Shown here one piece after another: positions 37,683 to 46,485 of a stretch of 64,000 nt of DNA. Position numbers and translations under genes: made by a program. The notes below the pieces were generated by a model. It saw nothing but the letters and a program-made list of their open reading frames with translations, made no database searches and had not been told where the DNA came from. Source of the DNA: Pseudomonas tructae. GTDB taxonomy: Bacteria; Pseudomonadota; Gammaproteobacteria; Pseudomonadales; Pseudomonadaceae. The stretch spans positions 3,854,501 through 3,918,500 of the forward strand of contig NZ_CP035952.1 of the NCBI RefSeq assembly GCF_004214895.1. Reading direction: 5' to 3'. Every line of letters starts with the position of its first letter. Position 1 is the stretch's first letter.

Positions 37683-38129
37683 TCAGTTATGAAGCGAGAT
37701 TTTTATCTTGCTCTTCGAAATTCCATACCTAACGTGAAGCGCCTGTTCAGCCTCTTCGATTGTCAGGTACACCGGCAATTCATCAGGCCGGGTGATCGCG
37801 CACCTATCACGTACAATTTCTTCGAGCTCCCCTTCATTGGCTGGGTTGATCAAGATCACGCGATCGGAGCCCCCGCCCAAATCCATTTGAAATGAATCCA
37901 CCTCATAGATTGCGCCGAAGCTTACCCGCCAACTGGCGGCCTTCTTCCCTGGAGTAACCGAGATGCTGGAGACCTTCGCCAAAAATTTTGGTTTATTTCC
38001 AATTTTAGCCACGAAGTAGCAGAACCTATGCACATCAACATTATTAACTGGCTCAGCAAATGTGAACCCCCAGTCAAGGCGCACAGCATCAAGCTCTTCA
38101 ATTCTGAAATTAACTATTACACCTATCAC
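37683..38129 (-). CDS. Inserted hypothetical gene between tail genes I and J
   Basis: 148 residues from a GTG at 38129 (GGAGG 5 nt before); an ATG at 38141 lies upstream of that site. No domain was recognised. It has strands and a charged tail (AEQALHVRYGISKSKIKISL). It separates I and J, which are adjacent in lambda, is more AT-rich than its neighbours and is followed by a terminator, so it looks like a moron. Confidence 0.65.
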   Translation of the reverse strand: MIGVIVNFRIEELDAVRLDWGFTFAEPVNNVDVHRFCYFVAKIGNKPKFLAKVSSISVTPGKKAASWRVSFGAIYEVDSFQMDLGGGSDRVILINPANEGELEEIVRDRCAITRPDELPVYLTIEEAEQALHVRYGISKSKIKISLHN

Positions 38130-38177
38130 GGCTGCCTCCATTCAATTGACGCGGGAGCCAGGATGTTACGACAGACG

Positions 38178-38762
38178 CTAAAGCTTGTCCTCCGCGTAGA
38201 TCGAGGCGGAGATAATCGCTCCGCCCCAGCGGCGCTTGCCGATGCAGATCGGGACAGGATTGCCACTGGTAGTGGTGTTTTTAGCGCTGCCGAAGGCGTA
38301 GGACGGCAGGTTTTCTGGAGCGCCGCTTTGCGAAAGACCTTTGGCCTGGGGGCTGAGCATCTGAATTACCCCGCCCGCAACCATAGCCACCCCGACAGGC
38401 GCCAAGGCTGGAAACCAGATACTGGCGACTAAAATGACCGCGCCGACGATGGTTTGGAGGATGCCGCCACGCTTGCTACCCCCAACAACTGGGACGATCC
38501 GAATCTCCCTGGTACCGGCCCGGTCAAACCCCTTGGCCCCGGTGTTTTTCCCATTCCGAAAGATCGCAAACCTCATTCCCAGACCGTCGAGCCTCCGAAT
38601 CTCCTCTTCGAACCCTTCAAGGGTGCACTTCAAGGCCTTGAAGACCTCCCACGATTGGCCAGAGTCAAGCAGGCGTCGGTGCAGGCGCCCGAATTTCCTA
38701 GCCAGTGAGCCGGACAACTTGATGGTGGTCATGGATTCATGGTGAGCTGCAGTCGCTGCCAT
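38178..38762 (-). CDS. Tail assembly protein I
   Basis: 194 residues of the lambda gpI type: MTTIKLSGSLARKFG after a short leader, RIVPVVGGSKRGGILQTIVG, a Gly/Ala hydrophobic segment (AVILVASIWFPALAPVGVAM) and the C-terminal block VPICIGKRRWGGAIISASIY. gpI helps build the tail tip with K and J. The ATG at 38762 has GGAG 6 nt before it. Confidence 0.9.
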   Translation of the reverse strand: MAATAAHHESMTTIKLSGSLARKFGRLHRRLLDSGQSWEVFKALKCTLEGFEEEIRRLDGLGMRFAIFRNGKNTGAKGFDRAGTREIRIVPVVGGSKRGGILQTIVGAVILVASIWFPALAPVGVAMVAGGVIQMLSPQAKGLSQSGAPENLPSYAFGSAKNTTTSGNPVPICIGKRRWGGAIISASIYAEDKL

Positions 38763-38777
38763 ACTTTTCTCCAGGCA

Positions 38778-38801
38778 ATAAAAAACCGCCCAGAGGCGGT
38801 T
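38778..38801 (-). terminator. Terminator upstream of tail gene I
   Basis: CCGCC-TCTG-GGCGG stem followed by T6 leftwards, then GCCTGGAG of gene I. Confidence 0.75.
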
Positions 38802-38814
38802 GTAGAAAGCTCTT

Positions 38815-39159
38815 TTAGAGGCAGGATCGAACGGCTGACTCTATTCCGCTGCGACCAGGCATTGCAGACCACGCCATTCGCTGCCGAAGGGTGACCGAGC
38901 TACCCGAAGCAATTTTTCTGATATCCAGCAGTTCATCGGCCATATTGTTACTCGCCACCCACAGTCGATAGTCATCCTCTGTTTCCGCCATCGAGGCATC
39001 CGTGCGAGACGCCTGCCATTTGGGGAAAACGCAAAGCGCGTATCGTTTTGGATCTTTCGAAGTGCTGGCTGCAATGCTTGGCTTGTTCTGCTCTAGGTCA
39101 GCCGTAGATACACACCCCGCCAGCATTACAAGCCCCACAGCTACCACCAGAATTCGCAT
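38815..39159 (-). CDS. Small lipoprotein inside the tail operon (moron candidate)
   Basis: 114 residues. Signal VVAVGLVMLAGC with lipobox Cys16. The mature part is helical with two further Cys (ALCVFPKW and SCL-end). It has its own ribosome binding site (AAAGGAGGGATGAC) and a terminator after it. It sits between K and I, which is not its place in lambda. Prophage lipoproteins at such sites (lambda-family Cor) block phage receptors. That role is proposed from position and signal only. Confidence 0.7.
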   Translation of the reverse strand: MRILVVAVGLVMLAGCVSTADLEQNKPSIAASTSKDPKRYALCVFPKWQASRTDASMAETEDDYRLWVASNNMADELLDIRKIASGSSVTLRQRMAWSAMPGRSGIESAVRSCL

Positions 39160-39189
39160 GTCATCCCTCCTTTGAAAGGGCTGAATGTA

Positions 39190-39945
39190 TCACCTCGCAG
39201 CGCGGTGGCGCAGCACGAGCCGAGTTCGGTCGAGCCAAGGCCCACCAAACACGATAATTTCTGATGGTCTGCCGTACAGGTGGTGTAGCAGGAATGGACC
39301 CTGGCCGAACACCTGGACCTGCTCGCCAGGTAGTTGCGGGTCGGCGCCGAGGTAGATCCCGGCATGGTTCGGGTGCGCCGTACGCCCCACCTCCATGACG
39401 ATCATGTCGCCGCGCTGTGGCCGGTCGACCTGATAGAAGCCTGCCGCCTCATAGGCCTGCTCGTACAGGCTGGGCCCGGCGGCCTGCTCCCACCAACCGT
39501 CCTCACGGGCGTAGACCGGGAACTCCAGCCTCCACTCACGCTGATACCAGTCCGCGCAGGCCTGCCAGCAGTCCCAGGCGCCGTGCACGAATGGCCGGCC
39601 CAGCAGCGGCGCGCTGCCGTTTGGGGTGATGGTGCGCAGATCGCCTTCAGGCCAGGACAGGATGTGCCAGGGCAGTGCCGTGGCTTCGCACATGGCCAGG
39701 TCACGCGGTGACGGCCTGCTGGTGGCGTCGGGGTGCGAGTGCACAATGCCGATCACCTCGCCCCGGTCTTCCGCTGCGGCGTATTCCTCTGGGGCAATCC
39801 GGAACTCTTCGCTCGGGTCGCTCGCAGTGTTGGTACACGACACATAGATCTGCTTGCGACCTATAGCCAGGATCAGCCCGCAGCACTCGCGCGGGTACTC
39901 AGTTGCCGCGTGCGCTTGCACGGTGGCCAGGATGTGTTTGCGCAT
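39190..39945 (-). CDS. Tail assembly protein K (JAB/MPN + NlpC/P60)
   Basis: 251 residues with two peptidase domains. The N-terminal JAB/MPN domain has Glu20 and the JAMM metal motif HSHPDATSRPSPRD (H69, H71, S79, D82). The C-terminal NlpC/P60 domain has its Cys in AWDCWQACADW and its His in HPNHAGIYLG. Lambda K is the same fusion and is needed for tail tip assembly. Confidence 0.95.
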   Translation of the reverse strand: MRKHILATVQAHAATEYPRECCGLILAIGRKQIYVSCTNTASDPSEEFRIAPEEYAAAEDRGEVIGIVHSHPDATSRPSPRDLAMCEATALPWHILSWPEGDLRTITPNGSAPLLGRPFVHGAWDCWQACADWYQREWRLEFPVYAREDGWWEQAAGPSLYEQAYEAAGFYQVDRPQRGDMIVMEVGRTAHPNHAGIYLGADPQLPGEQVQVFGQGPFLLHHLYGRPSEIIVFGGPWLDRTRLVLRHRAAR

Positions 39946-39947
39946 GG

Positions 39948-40697
39948 TCAGCTCCGTGCGATCAGGGATACGGCCGGGAAGCCGCCGAAGGGCAGTGGGT
40001 TGCCAATGCCGAAACGAGGCACGCATCCGGTGCCCAAGCAGCCATCGCACTCGTCCAGTTCAGGGTTGTCAGTGAGGTTGCCGTCCTTGTCACGGTACGG
40101 CCCCGTGTAGCCGCAGCTGGGTCCTCGGTAGCCATTGGTCATGGCCCAGTGGCACAGCGTGGTCATTTGCCTACCGATCGTTTCCCCGCCCACGTCGCCG
40201 GGGCTGGCCAGCTCCCAGGAAACCGTCTGACCGCTCTCCGATACTTTCTGGTCGACGTACCAAACCTCAATTCCTTCTTGGCTCGGGTCGGCTTCGGGGT
40301 TGCCATCCGGGAAGTTGGCTGCGTCCAGGAACTGCCCGAGCGTGTTCCGGATGGTCAGTTTGAACTCGAGTAGATCGTCGAAGGCTAAGCACAGCGCGGT
40401 GATCCGGCCATTCACGTTACCGACCGACAGCGTCGGGCGCACTGCGGTGCCGTCCGAGTTTGCTTCGATGCCATCGACCTTCAGCGGCCAGGCGCCGTAC
40501 TCCTCGCCCTGCCACCAGATCGCCTTGGCGGGCAACTGATCCGCGTCAGCACCAGCATCAGCGAGCTCCTGTGGTGTGTGCGGAATGGCGTGGCCATGGA
40601 AGCGCAGCACATCGGCGCCGAAGTCTGAGCCGTCCAGCTCGAACAGCAGTACCTCGGAGCCTGGCTCCAGCTTCTGAATATGTGAAACCAGGCTCAT
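39948..40697 (-). CDS. Minor tail protein L
   Basis: 249 residues matching the lambda gpL type: starts MSLVSHIQKLEPGSEVLLFE and ends in a Cys-rich region (LCHWAM, SCGYTG, DECDGCLGTGC) that in lambda binds an iron-sulphur cluster at the tail tip. Adjacent to M (4-nt overlap) and K. Confidence 0.92.
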   Translation of the reverse strand: MSLVSHIQKLEPGSEVLLFELDGSDFGADVLRFHGHAIPHTPQELADAGADADQLPAKAIWWQGEEYGAWPLKVDGIEANSDGTAVRPTLSVGNVNGRITALCLAFDDLLEFKLTIRNTLGQFLDAANFPDGNPEADPSQEGIEVWYVDQKVSESGQTVSWELASPGDVGGETIGRQMTTLCHWAMTNGYRGPSCGYTGPYRDKDGNLTDNPELDECDGCLGTGCVPRFGIGNPLPFGGFPAVSLIARS

Positions 40698-41032
40698 GGG
40701 TGGTATGCCCTCTCGAAGGTCAGGTTGATTACGGCAATGCCGCCGGGTCGGCGTTGCTGGCCGATCCTTTCGCAGCGATACAGGCCCAACCCGCCGCCGG
40801 GCGGCGTCCACAGAAATGAGCGGAAGCCGCGGTGGGTGCGGATGAAGTCAACGATTGGCTTCACTTCCTCGGCAGCACCGCCAAAAGACAGTGTCCAGCT
40901 GTCGGTCTCGGCGTTGATCCCGTCTCCCACCACCTGGGCGTAGTTGTCGCCGAACTGCGACTTCCGGGTCTTCAGCATGCTCTCGCCGCTGGCCTCGTCA
41001 TCAGGCGACCAGGTGAATGTCTCGATAGCCAC
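40694..41032 (-). CDS. Minor tail protein M
   Basis: 112 residues, Phage_tail_M/minor tail family: MAIETFTWSPDDEASGES, then KSQFGDNYAQVVGDGINAET, ending NLTFERAYHP. The GTG at 41032 has GGGGAGG 6 nt before it; no ATG fits. It connects the tube to the tail tip. Confidence 0.88.
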   Translation of the reverse strand: MAIETFTWSPDDEASGESMLKTRKSQFGDNYAQVVGDGINAETDSWTLSFGGAAEEVKPIVDFIRTHRGFRSFLWTPPGGGLGLYRCERIGQQRRPGGIAVINLTFERAYHP

Positions 41033-41034
41033 TG

Positions 41035-44000
41035 CTACCTCCCCTTCGTGTTTCGATAGCTTGAACCGCCTGGGCGCCAAGAGGCGGCGATTGCGCGATC
41101 AGCGACACCCTGCATCTGTTGCTGAAGGTTCTGCTCGAGCGCGGCAGTATCGAGCTGCATGCCCTCCGAGCTGCGGTCTTCAACGGTGATGCTCATCGGA
41201 GCGTTGACCTGCACCACCGTCCCGCCACCCGGGTTGCCGCCAACGACCTGCACGCCCAGCGACCCATCCGCGCCGCGGGCGAGCGGCATGATTGCCTCCG
41301 GCCCTGCTTCCCCCGCAATGCCCAGGCCTCCGTTGGCCATGCCGAAGCTCGTGGGCTTGGTCAGCACGCTGTTGGTGAAGGCGCCGCCCTTGGCGAACAT
41401 CTGCACACCGCCGTCCCACGCGCCCCCCAATGCCTGGAAATAGGCGCTGGAATAGCCGGCCTGGGAGGCGCCAAGGTTCGAGGAGACCGCGCCAGCAGAA
41501 CCCGCCGGCAAGCCATTGCCACCGCCGAAGTAGCTACCAGCCGCCGAGATGCCCATACCTACCAAGCCGCTGAGCAACGAACTCGCGGCCTGCTGACTGG
41601 CGATCCGGGCCATGTCGCTGAGGATGCTGGCGGTGAAGTCCTTGAACTTCATCTTGCCGGTCATGGCGAAGTTCGCCAGCGAGGTGCTTGCCGAATCGAA
41701 GCCCGCTGTCAGAGTGCGATCCGTTGCGCCCGCCACGTCAGCTGCATCTGCCTTGATGTTGGCCCATGCCCGCCGTGCGCCGTTGCGGTAATCGCGCTGG
41801 GCTTCAAGACGGGCGCCGTGGCCATCCACCTCCATCTGCAGTTCGCGCGCCTGATAGTCGGCCAGGTCCGCCAAGCGTTCTTCATAGGCCTGCTGGCTGA
41901 GCCGGCGAGAAACGTCCTCTTGCTGCTCCTCCAGTTGACGGCGCGCCTCGGCGTACTTCTGCCGCACTGCGTTCAAACGGTCGGCCTGCTCGCGCTCGTC
42001 GTCGCCCATGCCGACCCCGGCCACGTCCGCGTTGATCGCGTCCTGCCGAGTCTGCAGCACCACCTCCATGGCTTTGCGGTAGGCCTCAGCACTGTTACGC
42101 CTCTGCTCTGCCAGCTTCCGTTCAGCCTCAGTACGCTGCTGAATGGTCGTATCGCCGTAGGCAGTGTTCAGGTTCTTGATGCCGAGCTCCATCTCGGCGG
42201 CGGTGATCTTGCCTGCCGCCTGAGCTTTGCGTAGCCCCTGCACGCCCTCGGTCAGATCCTCGAGGCGTTTTCTCTCAGGTAGCGCCCTGTCAATGATTGC
42301 GTCGAGCGCCTTGATCTCGTCATTCAGAGCCTTGGCGCGGCTCTTGCTACTGTCCGTGGCGTCCTTGTTGGCCTTCTTCTGTGACTCGATCGCGCTTGCC
42401 GCCGACAGAATCGCCTGCCGATCAGTCTCTGTAAGGTCGGCGTTCTCCGCGATGTGCCGGTTGGCGATCTTGATCGCATCACCATTGTCCTGAAGACCAG
42501 CCAACTGCTTCTGCAGCGTTTCAAGGTAGGTCTGTCCCGCCGAACTCATGCCAGCCTTGGCGGCATTGTTGGCGTGGGTGGCCGACGTGTTCTGCTCCGT
42601 AACCCCAGTCAGCACGCGCAGGGTCTCGGCGATCAGGCCCGAACGCTGATCGGCGTCACTGACCGCGCCAGCCTGGGTGATCCACTGCTGCACCGTGTTA
42701 GCCGGCAGGTTCAGGCGTTCGCCTACTTCGCGAAGTACCGGCGACAGGTCAGACCCAGCCGCACGGGCCTCCTTCAGCCGGTCGACCACCTCCTGGTAGG
42801 CGCGTAACTGCTGACCGTACTGGCCGCCTGAGTCTCTGGCCGGCGCTGTGACCACAGCCTGGCGGATAGACTGGGCCAGACCACCATAGGCGCTGCGCAC
42901 CGCATCAGCGGCACCAACCTGTTCCTGCTGCCATTTGACCAGCGAGGCCTCGCGCTGGTCGCGATTGAGCTTGGCGAATTCCTCGCGCAGCTGTGAAACC
43001 GGCTTGTGCATGTCCTCCAGGCTGATACCGGCTTGGTCTGCGTTGTTGCTCAGCATTAGAAAGCTGGCCGCCGCTGTGCCAGCCAGCAGCGCCAGGCCCA
43101 TCGGCCCACCTAAGATTCCGAGCAGACTGGCGCCCACAGTGCGAAGACCAGCCTGGGCAGTGGCTACCGCTGCGGTGGCCACTGCTTCGCGCTGCCGGGC
43201 TTGAGCCAGCTGGATAGACATCTGCGTCTGAACTGCCGTGCCACGCGCTGCAGCGGCCTCGCGAGCGGCAAGGATAGTCACGGTTTCGGCCTTGCGTTGG
43301 TCGGCAATAGCCGCCTGCAGCACGGCCTCGGCCTGGGCGATACGCGCCGCCCGCTCCGCCAGAGCAGCCTTCACAGCCAGCCCAGATTTCGCTACGTAGT
43401 TGGTCAATGCCGCAACGCCCGCGCCGGCCATGGCCACGGCCACCAGGTCGACGTTGTCGGCCAGGGTAATGAGTACGCTTGAAAGGCCTGCAACGGCGCC
43501 GGTCTGTTCTTCCATGCCGCCCAGGAATACTTGGATGGCGTTACTGATATTCACCATGGCGTCTTGAACGCTGGTGGACATATCCGCTGCCGCTTTTCGA
43601 TTCACTTCAACTGTGCGTAGCAGGCCCGTATTGATGTCATCGATAGACAGCTTGCCCTGAACGCCGAGCTTGCGAACTTCATCGGCGCTCTTTCCGGTCG
43701 CGCTGGCGATAGCATCGACGATTGTCGGCATTGCGCTCTGGATCGAAACCCAGCCATCAGCTTCCACTTTGCCAGTCTGCAGCGCCTTCGAGTAGGCATC
43801 CAGAGCAGAACCAGCCTTATCGGCAGCCGCGGCGTTGGTTACCAGCAGGAAGCTAAAGCTGTCAGTAATGTCGAGCGTCTGCTGGGTGTTGAAGCCGAGG
43901 CTACGCATCACATCTGCAGTGCGGATGTACAGCTCCTGGGCTTCAGCCAAGGGGCGGTAAGTATCCTGGGCGGTTTTTAGTAGGTGCTCCTGCACCATCT

Positions 44001-44310
44001 GATATTCGCCGGCACTGCCAGCGGCAACCTTCATCCTGTCGGACATCTGCCCGTAAGCGTCGACCTGCTTGATGATGCCGCCGATCAGGCCGGCGCCAGC
44101 CACAGCAGCGAACGCGCCGCGCATGAGCACGCCTGCGGATTGGGCTGCGGCCCCTGCCCTGTCAAAAGCCGAATCGACGGTTGCCAGGTTGCGGTCGATC
44201 GCCTGCGTGCTGCGCGCAACCACTTGGTCAGCGTTCGCCAACTCCCGGCGCAATTGGGCAGTGGTCGCCTCGATCTGGACCAACATCCCCTGGACTTGCT
44301 GATCAGCCAT
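41035..44310 (-). CDS. Tape measure protein H
   Basis: 1091 residues and mostly helical, setting the tail length (about 160 nm if 1.5 angstrom per residue). N-terminal tape-measure domain at about residues 70-260 (ADVMRSLGFNTQQTLDITDS; SIQSAMPTIVDAIASATGKS), a hydrophobic centre (LLGILGGPMGLALLAGTAAA), long coiled coils and a Gly-rich C-terminal domain. The ATG at 44310 has TTGGAG before it. Confidence 0.95.
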   Translation of the reverse strand: MADQQVQGMLVQIEATTAQLRRELANADQVVARSTQAIDRNLATVDSAFDRAGAAAQSAGVLMRGAFAAVAGAGLIGGIIKQVDAYGQMSDRMKVAAGSAGEYQMVQEHLLKTAQDTYRPLAEAQELYIRTADVMRSLGFNTQQTLDITDSFSFLLVTNAAAADKAGSALDAYSKALQTGKVEADGWVSIQSAMPTIVDAIASATGKSADEVRKLGVQGKLSIDDINTGLLRTVEVNRKAAADMSTSVQDAMVNISNAIQVFLGGMEEQTGAVAGLSSVLITLADNVDLVAVAMAGAGVAALTNYVAKSGLAVKAALAERAARIAQAEAVLQAAIADQRKAETVTILAAREAAAARGTAVQTQMSIQLAQARQREAVATAAVATAQAGLRTVGASLLGILGGPMGLALLAGTAAASFLMLSNNADQAGISLEDMHKPVSQLREEFAKLNRDQREASLVKWQQEQVGAADAVRSAYGGLAQSIRQAVVTAPARDSGGQYGQQLRAYQEVVDRLKEARAAGSDLSPVLREVGERLNLPANTVQQWITQAGAVSDADQRSGLIAETLRVLTGVTEQNTSATHANNAAKAGMSSAGQTYLETLQKQLAGLQDNGDAIKIANRHIAENADLTETDRQAILSAASAIESQKKANKDATDSSKSRAKALNDEIKALDAIIDRALPERKRLEDLTEGVQGLRKAQAAGKITAAEMELGIKNLNTAYGDTTIQQRTEAERKLAEQRRNSAEAYRKAMEVVLQTRQDAINADVAGVGMGDDEREQADRLNAVRQKYAEARRQLEEQQEDVSRRLSQQAYEERLADLADYQARELQMEVDGHGARLEAQRDYRNGARRAWANIKADAADVAGATDRTLTAGFDSASTSLANFAMTGKMKFKDFTASILSDMARIASQQAASSLLSGLVGMGISAAGSYFGGGNGLPAGSAGAVSSNLGASQAGYSSAYFQALGGAWDGGVQMFAKGGAFTNSVLTKPTSFGMANGGLGIAGEAGPEAIMPLARGADGSLGVQVVGGNPGGGTVVQVNAPMSITVEDRSSEGMQLDTAALEQNLQQQMQGVADRAIAASWRPGGSSYRNTKGR

Positions 44311-44326
44311 GCATTTCTCCAAGCAC

Positions 44327-44347
44327 AAAAAACCGCCCGCAGGCGGC
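44327..44347 (-). terminator. Terminator upstream of the tape measure gene
   Basis: GCCGCC-TGC-GGGCGG stem followed by T6 leftwards, 5 nt after the stop of the T frame. Confidence 0.75.
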
Positions 44348-44350
44348 GAA

Positions 44351-44617
44351 CTACTCTTCTCGGCGGCCCCGGAAGAAGGACTTCAGCTTGTCGGCTACAC
44401 TCACCGGCCTGGGCGACGCGGCGCGCTGGCCAGAAGGCTGACCCTGGGCCTGGCCTCGACCAGTCCAGTCAAGCCTTGCATCAAGGGCGAGCATGATCTG
44501 GGGGATTGGGGTACGCCACGCAGCCTCAGGCGGCCAGCCAAGCCAGCCGGTGGCCACGCCGAAAAGATAGTCGACGTAGCTGCCGTCCTTCACTGCGCTG
44601 TGCTGCCCGCCTCTTCC
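44351..44617 (-). CDS. Tail assembly T domain, made by -1 frameshift from G
   Basis: 80 codons are open from a GTG at 44593, but the frame stays open upstream to the slippery site at 44617-44623 with no stop in between (GGA AGA GGC GGG CAG and so on). In lambda, gpT exists only as the gpGT fusion made by -1 frameshifting, and that is the likely product here, G residues 1 to about 106 fused to T. The T part (SYVDYLFGVATGWLGWPPEA) matches the family and recruits tube protein to the tape measure. No good RBS precedes the GTG. Confidence 0.85.
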   Translation of the reverse strand, partial: GRGGQHSAVKDGSYVDYLFGVATGWLGWPPEAAWRTPIPQIMLALDARLDWTGRGQAQGQPSGQRAASPRPVSVADKLKSFFRGRREE

Positions 44618-44934
44618 TTTCCCCGGGCGGCCACGCTCGGCGGTACTGGATTGAGTAGCACGGTGATGAAATCAGTCAGGCGAGCCGACACCTTCGCCAC
44701 GCCGGTCTGGAACACCTCAGCGGCGACCTGGGCATGCTGGTCGGCCTGCAGGCCGGCGCCGGCGATGATGATGTCGGCGCTGGCAGCGATGCCCATCAAC
44801 CGCATCGACTCGAGCGCAGCGCGCAGACCGCCGAACCGGCTTTCGATCAATAGCGCCGCCTCGAGGGTCGGGCGCAGGGTGTAAGTTCGAGCACCGACCA
44901 CCAGGGTGGTGGTGCCATACAGAGCTTCGCTCAT
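44590..44934 (-). CDS. Tail assembly chaperone G
   Basis: 114 residues: MSEALYGTTTLVVGARTYTL, then PTLEAALLIESRFGGLRAAL and a helical core. It coats the tape measure before the tube polymerises. The 3' end holds the slippery sequence that gives the GT fusion at low frequency. It lies 40 nt downstream of the tube gene. Confidence 0.88.
   Translation of the reverse strand: MSEALYGTTTLVVGARTYTLRPTLEAALLIESRFGGLRAALESMRLMGIAASADIIIAGAGLQADQHAQVAAEVFQTGVAKVSARLTDFITVLLNPVPPSVAARGKEEAGSTAQ
44617..44623 (-). promoter_or_regulatory. Programmed -1 frameshift site G GGA AAG
   Basis: Heptamer G-GGA-AAG in the G reading frame (CGG|GGA|AAG; X=G, Y=A, Z=G), identical to the lambda G/GT slippery sequence, 10 codons before the G stop. 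The -1 frame is open into the T coding region. Confidence 0.88.
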
Positions 44935-44974
44935 GGGGGTCTCTCAACTGAGGACAGGGCCGTAGCCCCATCAA

Positions 44975-45475
44975 TCAAGGGGTGGCCGGACCGGCCACGA
45001 TCTCGAGGATGTCGGTGTTAATGCCGAGCGTGATGTTGCGGCGCACCACGTTGTCGGCAGAGCCTGCGGCCACGGTGTTGTTCATCACCTTCACCGCGAA
45101 GTAGAACGTGGTCGGCAGGATGGGCGGAGTCGCGCCCGGGTCGCCGTCGTTGAGCGTGACCTTGATGTTGTAGTTGCCCTTGGTGCGGTCCTTGTGTGCG
45201 ACGGCGACGGCCTTCTGGCCGATGTCGCCGTTGTCCAGGCCCACGGTCAGGGTCATGTTGCCGGCGTCAGCGGTGCCCTTGTACTTACGCACCCGGCCAT
45301 CCGCCAGGGAGGTGAAGTTCACCGGGTTGAAGGTGTCGCCGAACTCGCCCAGGTCTTCGATCTCGCCCACATCGACGTAGGTGTCGGCCTTGTATTCGGT
45401 TTCAGTGTCGGCGCCGGTCTTGCCGCCAATCGCAAGGCGGCAGCCGGCGGCTGTATTGAGGTTGTCATCGGCCAT
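44975..45475 (-). CDS. Major tail tube protein V
   Basis: 166 residues, siphovirus tube family: MADDNLNTAAGCRLAIGGKT, then VNFTSLADGRVRKYKGTADA and a beta-rich C-terminus ending VAGPATP. It stacks as hexamers to form the tube. GGAGGAACCCCC precedes the ATG. The highly expressed slot between U and G fits. Confidence 0.92.
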   Translation of the reverse strand: MADDNLNTAAGCRLAIGGKTGADTETEYKADTYVDVGEIEDLGEFGDTFNPVNFTSLADGRVRKYKGTADAGNMTLTVGLDNGDIGQKAVAVAHKDRTKGNYNIKVTLNDGDPGATPPILPTTFYFAVKVMNNTVAAGSADNVVRRNITLGINTDILEIVAGPATP

Positions 45476-45530
45476 GGGGGTTCCTCCAAAGGCACATTGG
45501 ATAAAAGCCGCGGCGCGGCCGGTGTTGAAT

Positions 45531-45917
45531 TCAATGGGTGGTGATCACGCGAACCGTGATCGAACCCTGGTAGGTGATGCCGTCGGCGTCCCGCTGGGCG
45601 TCAGCCTGCTCGACGCGCACCGACACGGCGCGGCCGATGGCCAGCGGCAGCCGGCGCTCATCCAGGGCGTTGATGATCTCGCCGTTGATGCGCTTGACCT
45701 CGGCCTGGCCTATGGCATCGGACCACACCGACAGGTAGATCAGGCGCTGCTCACGCTTGCGCCCCGCAATCGGTCGAGAGTTCGTCGAGATTTCCCGGTC
45801 AATGGAGACGTATGGCTTCGGCGTGTTCATCGGCACGCCGTCGAAGATCGGGCAGCTGACCTCTGCCTCGAGGCGAGCAAACAGCGCCTCCTGCAATGCA
45901 ACCGATGGATCAGCCAC
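45531..45917 (-). CDS. Tail terminator protein U
   Basis: 128 residues of the DUF3168/gpU group: MADPSVALQEALFARLEAEV, then PKPYVSIDREISTNSRPIAG, DERRLPLAIGRAVSVRVEQ and the ending VRVITTH. It caps the tube at the head-proximal end. Overlaps the upstream gp10-like gene by 8 nt. Confidence 0.88.
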   Translation of the reverse strand: MADPSVALQEALFARLEAEVSCPIFDGVPMNTPKPYVSIDREISTNSRPIAGRKREQRLIYLSVWSDAIGQAEVKRINGEIINALDERRLPLAIGRAVSVRVEQADAQRDADGITYQGSITVRVITTH

Positions 45918-46482
45918 TCCCTACCCCCTGACTTGCTTTGCGCAACGTGCGGGTGACCGCCGCCTCGATCTCTGCCAGAACGAACTCCCGATTAACCTGC
46001 ATCGCAGGCCTGAGCCATGGGTGAGCTGGCCTGGCTGGGATATCCGGGTACTTGCCGAAGAAGGTGGTGCCGTCACTTTTGTTTTTCGTATCGCGGCGCC
46101 CAAGTCGGTTCTTACCGCTGAGTTTCGAGCGATCACGATTGGTGGTGTGTATGCCCGACACCGCGTTGATATCGGCTCGGTGGTACAGCTTGCCGGAGTA
46201 ACCTTTCGTGCCGTACTCCAGGAACCGCAAGTAGAAATAGCGCTGGTTATTGAGCTTGCCCCGCAATCCAACCTCGGCGTTTAACCCGCTTGCGGAAACA
46301 AACGCCGTCAGGGCTCCGGCAGCTGCACCAGTGCCCTTAGGAACCAAGTCCTTCATTGTCTGCAACACACGGTCGGCGCCACTCTGCATGGCTGGCTTAA
46401 GCTCGTTATCCATCATGGTGTGGATGTTGCGCAGCGTGCGCCGGAGCTTGAAGTCTCCCGACATCCTGGAACGGCGGGCCAT
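45910..46482 (-). CDS. HK97 gp10-like tail completion protein
   Basis: 190 residues. N-terminal part SGDFKLRRTLRNIHTMMDNE, then a core with FLEYGTKGYSGKL and a basic C-terminal helix (FVLAEIEAAVTRTLRKASQG). The HK97 gp10 family joins head connector and tail. GGAG precedes the ATG at 46482. Confidence 0.88.
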   Translation of the reverse strand: MARRSRMSGDFKLRRTLRNIHTMMDNELKPAMQSGADRVLQTMKDLVPKGTGAAAGALTAFVSASGLNAEVGLRGKLNNQRYFYLRFLEYGTKGYSGKLYHRADINAVSGIHTTNRDRSKLSGKNRLGRRDTKNKSDGTTFFGKYPDIPARPAHPWLRPAMQVNREFVLAEIEAAVTRTLRKASQGVGSG

Positions 46483-46485
46483 GGC

